Below, piece by piece: positions 23,904-32,969 of a stretch of DNA of 64,000 nt. The notes under the pieces were generated by a model. The model was not told where the DNA came from. It worked only from the letters and a program-made list of their open reading frames with translations, and did not search any database. Every line of letters starts with the position of its first letter. Position 1 is the first letter of the stretch. This stretch comes from Gordonia jacobaea (GTDB taxonomy: Bacteria > Actinomycetota > Actinomycetes > Mycobacteriales > Mycobacteriaceae). The stretch spans positions 1 to 64,000 of the forward strand of contig NZ_LDTZ01000021.1 in NCBI RefSeq assembly GCF_001186365.1, given 5' to 3'. The translations under genes and the position numbers were made by a program.

Positions 23904-25301
23904 GTGACTTCCGTGGACCATGCCGCTCGAACGAACGACGGATATCCCGAAGATGCAGAAGCGGGTGCGTCTGGCAGGTCGCTGGCCGAGCTCGACCGAT
24001 CCAAGGTCCACCCGTTTGTCCGTGCCACAGCCGAGTGGGTCTGGCGGCTCCTGCTGATCCTCCTCGCCATCTACGTCCTCGGGCGTCTGTTCCTGCAATT
24101 CGACGAGGTACTCGTTCCGGTTGCGCTGGCGATTCTGGTGTCGGCATTCCTCGTGCCGGGCGTCGACTGGCTCGATCGGAAGGGTCTGCCGCGCTCGCTC
24201 GCCGTCGTCGTGATGATGCTGGTCGCGCTCGGTGTCGTTGCCACCGTCCTGACGTTTGTCGGCCGAGCGTTCGTCCACGGATTCCCCGCACTGACCGCCG
24301 AGATCACGGTCACCATCGACCGCACCCGGGAGTGGTTGGTCGACGGCCCACTCGACGTCGACGAATCGCAGGTGCGCAACCTCGGGTCGAACATCATCAA
24401 CCTCATGGAGCACAACCAGGCCAAACTCGCCGGTGGTGCCGTCGCCACGGCAACGACGGCGACCGAACTGGTCACCGGCGCGTTGCTGATGGTCTTCCTG
24501 ACGATCTTCTTCCTCTACGGCGGCGGTCAGATCTGGGAGTTCTGCTGCCGACTCGTACCTCGCAATACCCGAGGTCGGGTCGCTGCCGCGGGAGTCGCGG
24601 GCTTCGGCACCCTGGTCGGCTACGTGCGTGCGACGGTGATCGTCGCCCTCGTCGACGCCGTGTGTATCGGCATCGGGCTGGCGATCCTGCGCGTTCCGCT
24701 GGCCCTGCCGCTGGCAACGGTGATCTTCCTGTTCTCGTTCATCCCGATCGTCGGCGCACTGATCAGTGGTTCGCTCGCCGTCGTGATCGCGCTGGTCACG
24801 CAGGGCTGGCTGACCGCGGTGATCGTATTGGCGATCCTGGTCGGCGTCATGCAGCTCGAAGGCCATGTGCTGCAACCGTTCCTGCTCGGCAGGTCGGTGC
24901 GATTGCATCCGGTCGCGGTGATCCTCGCGATCGCCGCGGGCATCGTCGGGGCGGGAATCATCGGCGGTCTGTTCGCCGTACCGATCATCGCGTTCGCGAA
25001 TACCGCCGTGCGATATCTCGCGGGCCACCGCAACCTGCCGATCTCGAGTGGTGAGGGTTCGTATCATTACGCCGAACCCGACGAACCTCATTGGGACAAC
25101 CGAGATCTCGATGCCGCGACCGCCTCGGCGGGCGTCGCGGTCGAGGAGGGCGTCGGTGTCTCGAAAGCCGACGCCGAGGCGGACGTCGAGCGAGGGCTCG
25201 ACGGTGATGGTGCTCGCGTGGACGACACGGGAGACACGGCAACCGACGACACGGCGCCCGACGACACAGCACCCGTGAAGGACCCCGACGAGACGTCATG
25301 A
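23904..25301 (+). CDS. AI-2E (PerM/TqsA) family membrane transporter
   Basis: A 465-residue membrane protein with the AI-2E family pattern: two N-terminal helix pairs, a soluble helical segment (about 130-190), then the conserved run VIFLFSFIPIVGALISG and LEGHVLQPFLLGRSVRLHP near the C-terminal helices. Family members export small molecules or act as Na+/H+ antiporters. Its counterpart by position is Rv0205. The start is uncertain: GTG at 23904 or 23913. The Asp/Thr-rich tail ends in a TGA that overlaps the kinase ATG (ATGA), so the transporter and two-component system are translationally coupled. Confidence 0.88.
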   Translation: MTSVDHAARTNDGYPEDAEAGASGRSLAELDRSKVHPFVRATAEWVWRLLLILLAIYVLGRLFLQFDEVLVPVALAILVSAFLVPGVDWLDRKGLPRSLAVVVMMLVALGVVATVLTFVGRAFVHGFPALTAEITVTIDRTREWLVDGPLDVDESQVRNLGSNIINLMEHNQAKLAGGAVATATTATELVTGALLMVFLTIFFLYGGGQIWEFCCRLVPRNTRGRVAAAGVAGFGTLVGYVRATVIVALVDAVCIGIGLAILRVPLALPLATVIFLFSFIPIVGALISGSLAVVIALVTQGWLTAVIVLAILVGVMQLEGHVLQPFLLGRSVRLHPVAVILAIAAGIVGAGIIGGLFAVPIIAFANTAVRYLAGHRNLPISSGEGSYHYAEPDEPHWDNRDLDAATASAGVAVEEGVGVSKADAEADVERGLDGDGARVDDTGDTATDDTAPDDTAPVKDPDETS

Positions 25302-26431
25302 GAAGTGATCCGGTCACGCCGCTCTGGCGCGGCGCGCAGGTGCTGCGACTGTTGTCGTACCTCTACGCGCTCGGGTTCCGGATCGCGATCGACGACGACC
25401 TGCTGCACCCGGGTGTGACGTGGGTGTTGTTCGGGTTACTCACCGCGTGGACCGTGGCCTGCGGCATCGCGTATTACGTTGGCTTCGGCCGCAATTGGTA
25501 TTGGGTCGGCGCAGAATTGGTGATCGCCTGCGCACTCATGTTGTCGACATCGTATGTGGCCAGCGAATCGTGGGCGCTCAACAATCAGACATGGCCGACG
25601 ACGCTGTGGGCCACCAACTCGGTGATCTCCGCGGCGCTGCTCGGCGGGCCGATCGTCGGCCTCGTTGCAGGTCTGGTCGTCGGCGGCACAAGCGCTTTCG
25701 TCAAGGGCTGGCTCGACCTCAACTTCGGCCGCAACGCGACGATCCTCGTGATGATGGCGTCCGGCGTCGCGGTGGGACTCGCGGCGGTCAACGCCCGTCG
25801 GGCGCAAGCGGAGTTGGCCGCTGCTGCGCGCGTCGCGGCGGCTGCGACCGAACGCGAGAGACTGTCCCGCGAGGTGCATGACGGTGTGCTTCAGGTACTT
25901 TCGTTCATCTCCAAACGTGGGCGTGAGATAGGCGGTCCGACAGCGCAACTCGCCGACCTCGCGGCAACTCAGGAGGTCGCCTTGCGTCGCCTGATCTCCG
26001 ATGTCGACGTCGGCGGTGAATCGACATGTGGGACTGCGGATCTGACCGCGCTGCTGCGCGCTGCCGGCGGTGACGCCGCCGCGGTGAGCGCGCCCGCGGA
26101 CCCGGTGATCATCGACGCGACGACGGCACGCGAGATCAGCGCCGCCGTGATCAACGCACTCGACAACGTCACTCATCACGCGGGTGCGGGGGCGCGGGCC
26201 TACGTACTCCTCGAAGACCTCGACGACACCGTGGTCGTGAGTGTCCGCGACGACGGTGTGGGTATCGCGGCGGGACGGCTCGACGAGGCACGTCGCGCCG
26301 GCAGGCTCGGCGTCGCGCAGTCCATCGTCGCGAGAATCGAATCGCTCGGTGGCACAGCGATACTCGACTCCGACGAGGGAATAGGCACGGAGTGGGAACT
26401 GACGGTACCGGTGACGCGGGAGAAGAGATGA
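25298..26431 (+). CDS. Sensor histidine kinase (HisKA_3, NarL-type partner)
   Basis: A 377-residue membrane kinase. About five hydrophobic segments fill residues 15-165 with short loops and almost no extracellular domain, so it probably senses something in the membrane. The dimerisation and phospho-acceptor motif ERERLSREVHDGVLQVL gives His near 192, followed by a HATPase_c domain with NALDNVTHHAGAGA (N box) and VRDDGVGI (G1 box). It overlaps the permease upstream and the response regulator downstream by 4 nt each. Such intramembrane kinases with LuxR-type partners often respond to envelope stress; here the signal is unknown. Confidence 0.92.
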   Translation: MRSDPVTPLWRGAQVLRLLSYLYALGFRIAIDDDLLHPGVTWVLFGLLTAWTVACGIAYYVGFGRNWYWVGAELVIACALMLSTSYVASESWALNNQTWPTTLWATNSVISAALLGGPIVGLVAGLVVGGTSAFVKGWLDLNFGRNATILVMMASGVAVGLAAVNARRAQAELAAAARVAAAATERERLSREVHDGVLQVLSFISKRGREIGGPTAQLADLAATQEVALRRLISDVDVGGESTCGTADLTALLRAAGGDAAAVSAPADPVIIDATTAREISAAVINALDNVTHHAGAGARAYVLLEDLDDTVVVSVRDDGVGIAAGRLDEARRAGRLGVAQSIVARIESLGGTAILDSDEGIGTEWELTVPVTREKR

Positions 26432-27096
26432 GCGATACGCAAGATGCCAGCCAACTGCGGGTGATGGTTGTCGACGACCATCCGATGTGGCGGGACGGGG
26501 TGGCGCGCGATCTCTCCGACGCGGGGTTCGAGATCGTGGCGACTGCCGATTCGTCCGGCGCTGCGGGGCGTCGTGCCGGTGCGGTGCGACCCGACGTCGT
26601 GCTCATGGACATGCAACTGCCCGACGGCAACGGGGCGGAGGCCACCGCGGCGGTCCTCGAGGTGTCGCCGAAGACGCGGGTGTTGGTCTTGTCGGCATCT
26701 GACGAGCGCGACGACGTGCTCGACGCCGTAAAGGCCGGCGCGAGTGGCTATCTGGTCAAGAGTGCGTCGAAGGAGGAACTGATCGACGCGGTGCGGGCGA
26801 CCGCGGCAGGCCAGGCGGTGTTCACGCCGGGACTCGCGGGTCTCGTACTCGGTGAATTCCGGCGCATGTCGTCAGAACCCGACCGCGCACCGCAGACCCC
26901 GGTGCTCACCGAGCGTGAAACCGAGGTGCTGCGCTACGTCGCAAAGGGCATGAGCGCCAAGCAGATTGCCCGGAAGCTGACCTTGAGCCACCGGACCGTC
27001 GAGAATCACGTGCAGTCGACGTTGCGCAAACTACAGCTCGGCAACCGTGTCGAACTCGCGCGGTACGCGATAGAGCACGGGATCGACGACGAGTGA
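26428..27096 (+). CDS. LuxR/NarL-family response regulator
   Basis: A 222-residue DNA-binding response regulator. The receiver domain (about 10-125) has the acidic pair (VVDDHP), phospho-acceptor Asp in VVLMDMQLPDGNG and the conserved Lys in YLVKSAS. The C-terminal LuxR HTH (about 160-215) reads LTERETEVLRYVAKGMSAKQIA then SHRTVENHVQSTLRKL. It starts with an ATG overlapping the kinase TGA. Its stop lies 13 bp from that of convergent mmpL3. Target genes are not known; the envelope transporters next door are obvious candidates. Confidence 0.93.
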   Translation: MSDTQDASQLRVMVVDDHPMWRDGVARDLSDAGFEIVATADSSGAAGRRAGAVRPDVVLMDMQLPDGNGAEATAAVLEVSPKTRVLVLSASDERDDVLDAVKAGASGYLVKSASKEELIDAVRATAAGQAVFTPGLAGLVLGEFRRMSSEPDRAPQTPVLTERETEVLRYVAKGMSAKQIARKLTLSHRTVENHVQSTLRKLQLGNRVELARYAIEHGIDDE

Positions 27097-27109
27097 GCTG
27101 ACTGACCCG

Positions 27110-30100
27110 CTACTCGCCGGAACGGCTGCGGCGCAACAACTCCTGCACGCTGATCTGCCGGTTCTCGCCGGGCGTCTCGTCGGCGCGTGCGTGGCGATCC
27201 GACCGACTCGGTCCATCGTCGGGGCGCGAACGCCGGGGCGGCGTCGTGCGGGTCTGATGTTCCTCGCTCGGTGCGACGGGTGGCTGTGCTCGGCGCGCCG
27301 CGTCGGGGGAGAGTCCACGCTCCATCGGCGACTGTGCACCCTCGGGTGCGCGTTGCTGCGTTGCCCGCGCCTGCTCCGGCGACAGCGACGCGACGAGCGG
27401 ACGCTTGCCGGTCTTGTCGAGATCGGGGCGTCGACCCAGCGGCGACGGGCCTGTGGCGCCCGACTGCGGCTGGTTCAGGCGGATGCCGCCCTCGCCGAGC
27501 ATCCACCCGCCGGTGTCGGGACGATCGGACTTCTGACGCCGCGGTGACGGCGGGCGAGCGGTGCGCGTACGTACCGGCTCGATCTCGTCGAGCGTCTGTG
27601 CGGGACGCTGGTCGCGCAGGGCAGGACGTCGGTCCGACGGCGGACGCGACGGCCCGCTGCGTGCTGCCGGCTGGGTTGCTGCAGGTTGGGCCGCTGCAGG
27701 TTGCGCGGAAGGCTGCGCAGCGCGACGTTGCATCGGTTGCGGCGCCGGGGCCGGCTGGGGCGCGGGGGTTGGTCGCGGCGCCGAACCTGCGCGCATGGAG
27801 CGTGTGGCTGCGCCCGCCGAGACCGTTGCGGCGGCACGCGGAGCCGCCCGCATGGCGGTCGTCGGTACCTCGGAGATCAGCGTGCCCGCGCGCATACCCT
27901 GCGTGCCGGCGCCCGCACCGGCGACCTTGGCGTCGGGCTCGTCGTCGAGAATCGTCTCGCCGAGGCCGATCTTGCGCTGCATGGTCTTCATCCAGCGCGG
28001 TGCCCACCAGCAGTCGTCGCCGAGCAGCTTCATCGTCGACGGCACCAGCAACATGCGGATGATGGTCGCGTCGAGGATGAGGGCCGCGATCATGCCGTAC
28101 GCGATGTACTTCATCATCACGATGTCGGACAGTCCGAAAGCGCCCGTCACGACGATGAGAATCGCAGCTGCCGCGGTGATGATCCGACCCGTGTGTGCTG
28201 TACCGACGCGGACCGCTTCCGTGGTGCTCGCGCCTTTCTGTCTCGCTTCGACCATGCGGGACAACAGGAATATCTCGTAGTCCGTGGATAAACCGAACAC
28301 GATCGCGATGATCAGCACCAAGACGGCCGCAAACAGCGGGCCGGGCGTGAAGTTGGCGATCGACGCGCCGTGACCGTCGACGAAGATCCACGTCAAGATG
28401 CCCAGCGTCGCCGCGAGGCCCAGCGCCGACATGAGTGCCGCCTTGATCGGTAGCACCAGCGATCCGAACGCCAGGAACATCAGCAATCCGGTGACCAGGA
28501 CGAGCAGGATCGCCATGAGGGGCAGTCGGGTGAGCAGGGCGTCGATGGAGTCCTGCACGAGTGCCGGAGTTCCGGCCACCCACATCTGGATGCCCGCGGG
28601 TTTGTCGATGGCGCGCAGGTCCTTGACGGCCGCGCCGGCGGTATCGCGATTGACCAGACCCGCCGACATCTGGATGACCTGCGGACCGTTGAAGCCGTAG
28701 GTCCCGGTGAGTGCTCCGTCGTCGGCCGACGGGCTGAACGGCTTGGTGAAGCCGGGGATCTTGTTGGCCTCGTCGGCGATCTGCTGGATCTTGGTGCCGC
28801 TGTCGGGGTCGTTGACGTCGTAGGAGATGACGAGCTTGACCTCTTCGGTGCGTTCCTTCGGGAACGCCTTGTCGAAGTCCTCCTGCGCGACACGGCTCGG
28901 GTTGTCCGGCGGCAGATAAGCCTCGCTGATGCCGCCGAACTTGATGCCGCCGATCGGGATGGTGAGCACCAGCAGGATCAGGACGGTCGGAACCGCGGTG
29001 GCGACCGGGTGGCGCATGACCCACCCCGACAGGCGACCCCAGAAGCCGTTCTCGATCTCGGCCTTGGTCTTGGTGCGCCGGAGGAACGGCAGCCCAAAGG
29101 CGTCGATCTTCGGTCCGAGGATGCTCAGGATGGCCGGCAGCACCGTGATCGAGAGGATCGCGGCCAACGACACCGAGAAGATCGCGCCGTACGCGACGGA
29201 CTTCAAGAAGCCCTGCGGCATCATCAGCAGACATGCGATTGCGGCGACGATGATGGTCGCCGAGAAGACCACGGTTTGTCCCGCGGTCATCACGGTTCTT
29301 CGTACCGCGGCCTTGGTGCTGTAACCCTCTGCGAGTTCTTCTCTGAATCTGCTGACGATGAACAGGCCGTAGTCGATCGCGATGCCGAGGCCGATCAGGG
29401 TGACCACCGACTGCGCGAAGATATTGAGCTCGGTGAGCTGGGCGATGATGTTCATGATGCCCAGCGAGCCCGCGATGGTCAGACCGCCGATGAACACCGG
29501 GAGACAGGCGGCGATGACACCGCCGAAGATGAAGAACAACATCACCGCGACCAGCGGAAGCGCGATGACCTCGGCGCGTCGGATGTCGTCGTCCATGCCG
29601 CTGGCCATCGCTCCTGCGACGGGCTGGAGGCCGGCCAACTGGAAACGGGTGCCCTCGAGACCGTACTTACCGGGATCGTCGACGACGCCCTGCAGGAACG
29701 GTTCGATCTTCTGGTAGTTCGCGAGCACGGAGGTGTCGTCGTTGCCCGCGACGCCGATGCTGATGAAGGCCTGCTTCTTGTCCGCGGTGAACGTCCGCGA
29801 CCTGATGGTGTCCTGTGCCGCCTTCTGCGCGACCGTGTCGTCCTTCAGGTAGAAGGGGTCGATGATCTCGTGGTTGTTGCGCAGTGCGTTCTCGTAGGCC
29901 TGCTGATCGGTCGAATCGGGAGCCTCGGCTGCTCGCTGCACCACATCGGGATGCTGCTGCAGCAGATCGTCGACGACCTTCTCGACCTTGGTGCCGAACT
30001 CCTTGTCGTCGACCTGCGTCCCTGCGGGCGGGGTGATGAGGAGGATGACGTCGGAGCGATGGTCGCGGCCGAAGGCGGTGTCGGCGACGACCGAACCCTT

Positions 30101-30253
30101 CGACGACTGGGCGGTCGGGTCGAACCAGCCGCTCTGCGACAGGTGGTTGCCGAGGCCGAGTCCGTAGAGGCCGAGGCCGCCCATGATGGCGACCAACACC
30201 GCGATGACGGCAAAGCGCATCCGGAAGACGAATGTTCCGATGGCTCCGAACAC
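27110..30253 (-). CDS. mmpL3: Trehalose monomycolate transporter MmpL3
   Basis: RND-superfamily flippase that moves trehalose monomycolate to the periplasm for building the mycomembrane. Both proton-relay motifs match MmpL3: GLGIAIDYGLFIVSRFREE in the first half and GLSTDYEIFLLSRMVEAR in the second, with two exported porter domains between helices. The neighbours NYN protein and trmB also match the M. tuberculosis mmpL3 locus (Rv0206c-Rv0208c). The GTG at 30253 is fixed by GAAAGGAG just upstream. At 1047 residues it is about 100 longer than Rv0206c as I recall it, with a long Ala/Pro/Arg/Gln-rich cytoplasmic tail from about residue 780. Confidence 0.95.
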   Translation of the reverse strand: MFGAIGTFVFRMRFAVIAVLVAIMGGLGLYGLGLGNHLSQSGWFDPTAQSSKGSVVADTAFGRDHRSDVILLITPPAGTQVDDKEFGTKVEKVVDDLLQQHPDVVQRAAEAPDSTDQQAYENALRNNHEIIDPFYLKDDTVAQKAAQDTIRSRTFTADKKQAFISIGVAGNDDTSVLANYQKIEPFLQGVVDDPGKYGLEGTRFQLAGLQPVAGAMASGMDDDIRRAEVIALPLVAVMLFFIFGGVIAACLPVFIGGLTIAGSLGIMNIIAQLTELNIFAQSVVTLIGLGIAIDYGLFIVSRFREELAEGYSTKAAVRRTVMTAGQTVVFSATIIVAAIACLLMMPQGFLKSVAYGAIFSVSLAAILSITVLPAILSILGPKIDAFGLPFLRRTKTKAEIENGFWGRLSGWVMRHPVATAVPTVLILLVLTIPIGGIKFGGISEAYLPPDNPSRVAQEDFDKAFPKERTEEVKLVISYDVNDPDSGTKIQQIADEANKIPGFTKPFSPSADDGALTGTYGFNGPQVIQMSAGLVNRDTAGAAVKDLRAIDKPAGIQMWVAGTPALVQDSIDALLTRLPLMAILLVLVTGLLMFLAFGSLVLPIKAALMSALGLAATLGILTWIFVDGHGASIANFTPGPLFAAVLVLIIAIVFGLSTDYEIFLLSRMVEARQKGASTTEAVRVGTAHTGRIITAAAAILIVVTGAFGLSDIVMMKYIAYGMIAALILDATIIRMLLVPSTMKLLGDDCWWAPRWMKTMQRKIGLGETILDDEPDAKVAGAGAGTQGMRAGTLISEVPTTAMRAAPRAAATVSAGAATRSMRAGSAPRPTPAPQPAPAPQPMQRRAAQPSAQPAAAQPAATQPAARSGPSRPPSDRRPALRDQRPAQTLDEIEPVRTRTARPPSPRRQKSDRPDTGGWMLGEGGIRLNQPQSGATGPSPLGRRPDLDKTGKRPLVASLSPEQARATQQRAPEGAQSPMERGLSPDAARRAQPPVAPSEEHQTRTTPPRRSRPDDGPSRSDRHARADETPGENRQISVQELLRRSRSGE

Positions 30254-30379
30254 GCCGACTCCTTTCGGGAAAGTCTCGCCGAGATAGTTGCCGAGATTGT
30301 TTCAGTGGTGCCTGAGTGCTTGCTGAGGTTTGGCTCTTGGTGTTTCGGGCTGGGTTTGCGGTCCGAGCGGACTGTTCTC

Positions 30380-31171
30380 TCAGCGGAGAAGTGCGCGCAG
30401 CGGCCGGAACGGGGTGAGCCACGCGCCGTCGTCTGGCAGTGAATCGAGCCCGATCCGAGGCAGCGGCTCCCGGAACACACCGGGTATCTCCTCGAGATCA
30501 ACGAACTCGAGTCCGTCCGTCGACAGCGCCCAGCTCACGTGTTCGCGGAACCCGATGACCGTGACCGGAACGCCTTCGGCTGCGATCTCGATCAGTGGAT
30601 CCCGAAACGCCTGACCATCTGCGGACGCGACGATAAGCCCGGCTAACCCAACAGTGTGCCTGCGAAGCTCGATGTGGTCGAGCATGTCGGAGTCCACATC
30701 ACTGTCCTCGGAGAGTTTCGGCTTGGCGAACACCGCGTACCCGACGTTGCGTAACGCGTCGACCCATGGCCGCACGACGTCGGCGCTACCAGGCACGATG
30801 TTGGTGAAGACCGTCGCCTCGGGTTCGATCTGGACCGCGGTGTCCGACGTCGTCGAAATGTCGTCGACATCACTATCGCCGTCGCGAGCATCGTCATCGT
30901 CGATCGCACTGTCATCGGCGTTGTCGTCGCCGACCGACCGATCGTAGGCCGCGACGGCTGCCTGTGCCGAGATGTCGGCGGTGCGCTGGAGTAGCCAGCG
31001 GCCGAGCGCGTCGAACCGCGGTCGGTGCGCCGCCGTCGGCCGTCCGCCGAGAATGGACCCGAGGCCCATGTCCATGTTGGGTGCGTCCCAGACCAGAAGG
31101 ACGCGCTGCGCGCCGCTTTGTCCGGAGATCGTGTCGGCGAAGCGTGCGGCCGTGCCACGGGTGTCGGTCAT
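30380..31171 (-). CDS. NYN-domain (PIN-like) protein, Rv0207c-like
   Basis: A 263-residue protein with a PIN-like NYN fold: the first acidic site is [15 protein letters not shown] near residue 28, and a later [11 protein letters not shown] matches the usual D-x-D/SxD region. NYN proteins are putative RNases. An acidic insert ([20 protein letters not shown], about 82-101) splits the domain. It lies between trmB (ATG/TGA overlap of 4 nt) and mmpL3, as in mycobacteria. Coupling to a tRNA methyltransferase gene fits an RNA-related role, but its association with mmpL3 is unexplained. Confidence 0.78.
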   Translation of the reverse strand: MTDTRGTAARFADTISGQSGAQRVLLVWDAPNMDMGLGSILGGRPTAAHRPRFDALGRWLLQRTADISAQAAVAAYDRSVGDDNADDSAIDDDDARDGDSDVDDISTTSDTAVQIEPEATVFTNIVPGSADVVRPWVDALRNVGYAVFAKPKLSEDSDVDSDMLDHIELRRHTVGLAGLIVASADGQAFRDPLIEIAAEGVPVTVIGFREHVSWALSTDGLEFVDLEEIPGVFREPLPRIGLDSLPDDGAWLTPFRPLRALLR

Positions 31172-32031
31172 GAGCCTTCGCCGCCTGTCGGGATCTCTGG
31201 AGATTCAGGGGTTTCTGGAGATTCTGGGTTGTCTGAGCCCTCAGCCGTCGCCTTCTCACGGGGTCGGACGTAGACGAACTCGTTGACCTCGCGGCCCTCG
31301 CGCTCTGCGCGACCTTCGAACTTGGTGGTCGGACGCTCGAGCGAGACCGGCACCGCAGTGGTCGCGGGTACGACATGGACCCGCTCGGGATTCTGTGTTG
31401 CGAGGATTTCGGCGATCCACTCCGCGTAGTCCGCATGGTCGGTGGCGATATGCAGGACGCCGCCGGGCCGGAGTCGGTCAGCCATGAGTTCGATGGTGCC
31501 TCGTTGGACGAAGCGGCGCTTGTGATGGCGCGATTTGGGCCAGGGGTCGGGAAAGAAGAGGCGAATCGCGGTGAGCGATCCGGACGGGATCAGTTCACGC
31601 AACACGACGACGCCGTCGCCGCGGATCATGCGCACATTGGTCAGGCCTGCGCGGTCGACGAGTCCGACGAGCTGTGCCAGGCCCGGCTTGTAGACCTCGA
31701 CGGCGATCACGTCGACGTCGGGTTCGTCTGCCGCCATCGCGGCGGTCGAGATGCCGGTTCCGCTGCCGATCTCGAGCACGCGGGGTGCCTCACGCCCGAA
31801 CAGCGCGTCGAAGTCGATGGGTGGTTCCGGGGTCTGGGCCGGGTCGGTTGCCAGGTCGCGGCCCAGCACCGGCCACAGCGTCTCCCAGTTGCGCTGCTGG
31901 CCCGGCGTCAGCGAGCCGCGGCGGAAGCGGAAGCTGGTCACGCGCGGGTAGAGGCGTGACGCGTCGCCTTGGCCGTCGGCCGGTCCGGGGGAGGAGTTCA
32001 CCGGTCCATCGTGGCTCATCGGGTCGGTCAT
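31168..32031 (-). CDS. trmB: tRNA (guanine-N7-)-methyltransferase TrmB
   Basis: Makes m7G, usually at position 46 of the tRNA variable loop, using S-adenosylmethionine. Visible motifs: the SAM site [12 protein letters not shown], acidic AVEVYKPGL, the family signature [20 protein letters not shown] and the C-terminal [17 protein letters not shown]. The N-terminus is somewhat variable; ATG at 32031 (MTDPMSHDG) or 32019 are both possible. The C-terminal tail consists of short [14 protein letters not shown] repeats caused by a DNA repeat around 31195-31235. Its stop overlaps the NYN gene start. Confidence 0.94.
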   Translation of the reverse strand: MTDPMSHDGPVNSSPGPADGQGDASRLYPRVTSFRFRRGSLTPGQQRNWETLWPVLGRDLATDPAQTPEPPIDFDALFGREAPRVLEIGSGTGISTAAMAADEPDVDVIAVEVYKPGLAQLVGLVDRAGLTNVRMIRGDGVVVLRELIPSGSLTAIRLFFPDPWPKSRHHKRRFVQRGTIELMADRLRPGGVLHIATDHADYAEWIAEILATQNPERVHVVPATTAVPVSLERPTTKFEGRAEREGREVNEFVYVRPREKATAEGSDNPESPETPESPEIPTGGEGS

Positions 32032-32134
32032 GCACACGTCGACACCCGCTTGTGCAATCTGCTGCGCCACCTCACCCAACTGCGACTACCCTTCCACCAG
32101 GGAAGATCGGCCGGTCTCGAGTGGGGGTGAGTGC

Positions 32135-32968
32135 GTGATCGATCCAACGGGTCCGCTCGCTCGCGCACTGTCGTCGGGATCGATCGGGCAGCTCGTCGCG
32201 CCCGATTCGCCCGCTTTCGGCACGCTCGACGCCGCCGCGCGACGCTACGTGCAGCCACTGTCGGTTGCGGTGGTCGGTCGGCGCGGGGTGGGTCGCGACA
32301 CCATGGCGCGCGCGTTGTGTGAGCGGTTCGGGGTCGCGGCATTCGTGGCCGAGCGTGGGTCGGGCGTCCTCGCCGGAGCCGATCTTCGAGTGCACGTGCT
32401 CGCCGGAGCGCCGCGAGGTGCCGACCACGACATGCTCGCCGCCTCGCCAGGCGAGCGGACCGTCGTCGTCCTCGGAAAGGCCGACACACTCTCGGCCGAT
32501 GCCGCAGACGGGCTGGTCCGCGTCGCGAGTGAGTCACTCGGCAGGCCGGTCGTCGCGGTCTCGCAGTTGTCGGCGTGGGTCACGGTGTCCGACGACGAGT
32601 TAGCGTTCCTCCGCACACTCGCCGCCGACGGTGAGGCGATGCCGTCGATGTCCGGCCACTTTCTCGCGCCCGCACGGCCTCAGTCGCAGATGCGCGCCGA
32701 CCTGATTCGACGCCTCGACGCCGCTGGTATCGGGCGTGCGCTGACTCTTCTGGCCGTCGACGACCCGGCGGCCGCCACCGCAGCGGCACTCACCAGATAC
32801 TTACGAGCGACAAGCGGATTCGACGCTCTGCGCGACGCGATCGAGACGTGCATGCCCGCGGTCGCTGCCCATCGGGGTGCGCAGGTGCGCGCATCGCTCG
32901 AGCTGGCCGCGGCAGCCGGCGCCGACCGCGACAGCGTCGAACGGCTCCTGCAGACGGAAGGTGTGTGA
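32135..32968 (+). CDS. Degenerate G-domain (dynamin-like?) protein, Rv0209-like
   Basis: A 277-residue protein of unknown function. The order of elements resembles a GTPase domain: P-loop-like VVGRRGVGRDTMAR (about 47-60, with Arg where Lys is normal), a G4-like GKADTL and a G5-like VAVSQLSAW. The C-terminal half is helical (LTRYLRATSGFDALRDAIETC). No membrane segment is present. It is one nucleotide away from the next gene, which has two membrane helices and similar G4/G5-like remnants, and the two together correspond by position to Rv0209-Rv0210. A GTPase-related, perhaps dynamin-like, role is inference. The GTG at 32135 follows GTGGGGGTGAG. Confidence 0.6.
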   Translation: MIDPTGPLARALSSGSIGQLVAPDSPAFGTLDAAARRYVQPLSVAVVGRRGVGRDTMARALCERFGVAAFVAERGSGVLAGADLRVHVLAGAPRGADHDMLAASPGERTVVVLGKADTLSADAADGLVRVASESLGRPVVAVSQLSAWVTVSDDELAFLRTLAADGEAMPSMSGHFLAPARPQSQMRADLIRRLDAAGIGRALTLLAVDDPAAATAAALTRYLRATSGFDALRDAIETCMPAVAAHRGAQVRASLELAAAAGADRDSVERLLQTEGV

Positions 32969-32969
32969 C

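Noticed and set aside
27006-29234. Minus-strand open frame of 742 codons within mmpL3 in another frame
   Set aside because: Arg/His/Gly-rich shadow of mmpL3 extending past its stop; no membrane helices or motifs.
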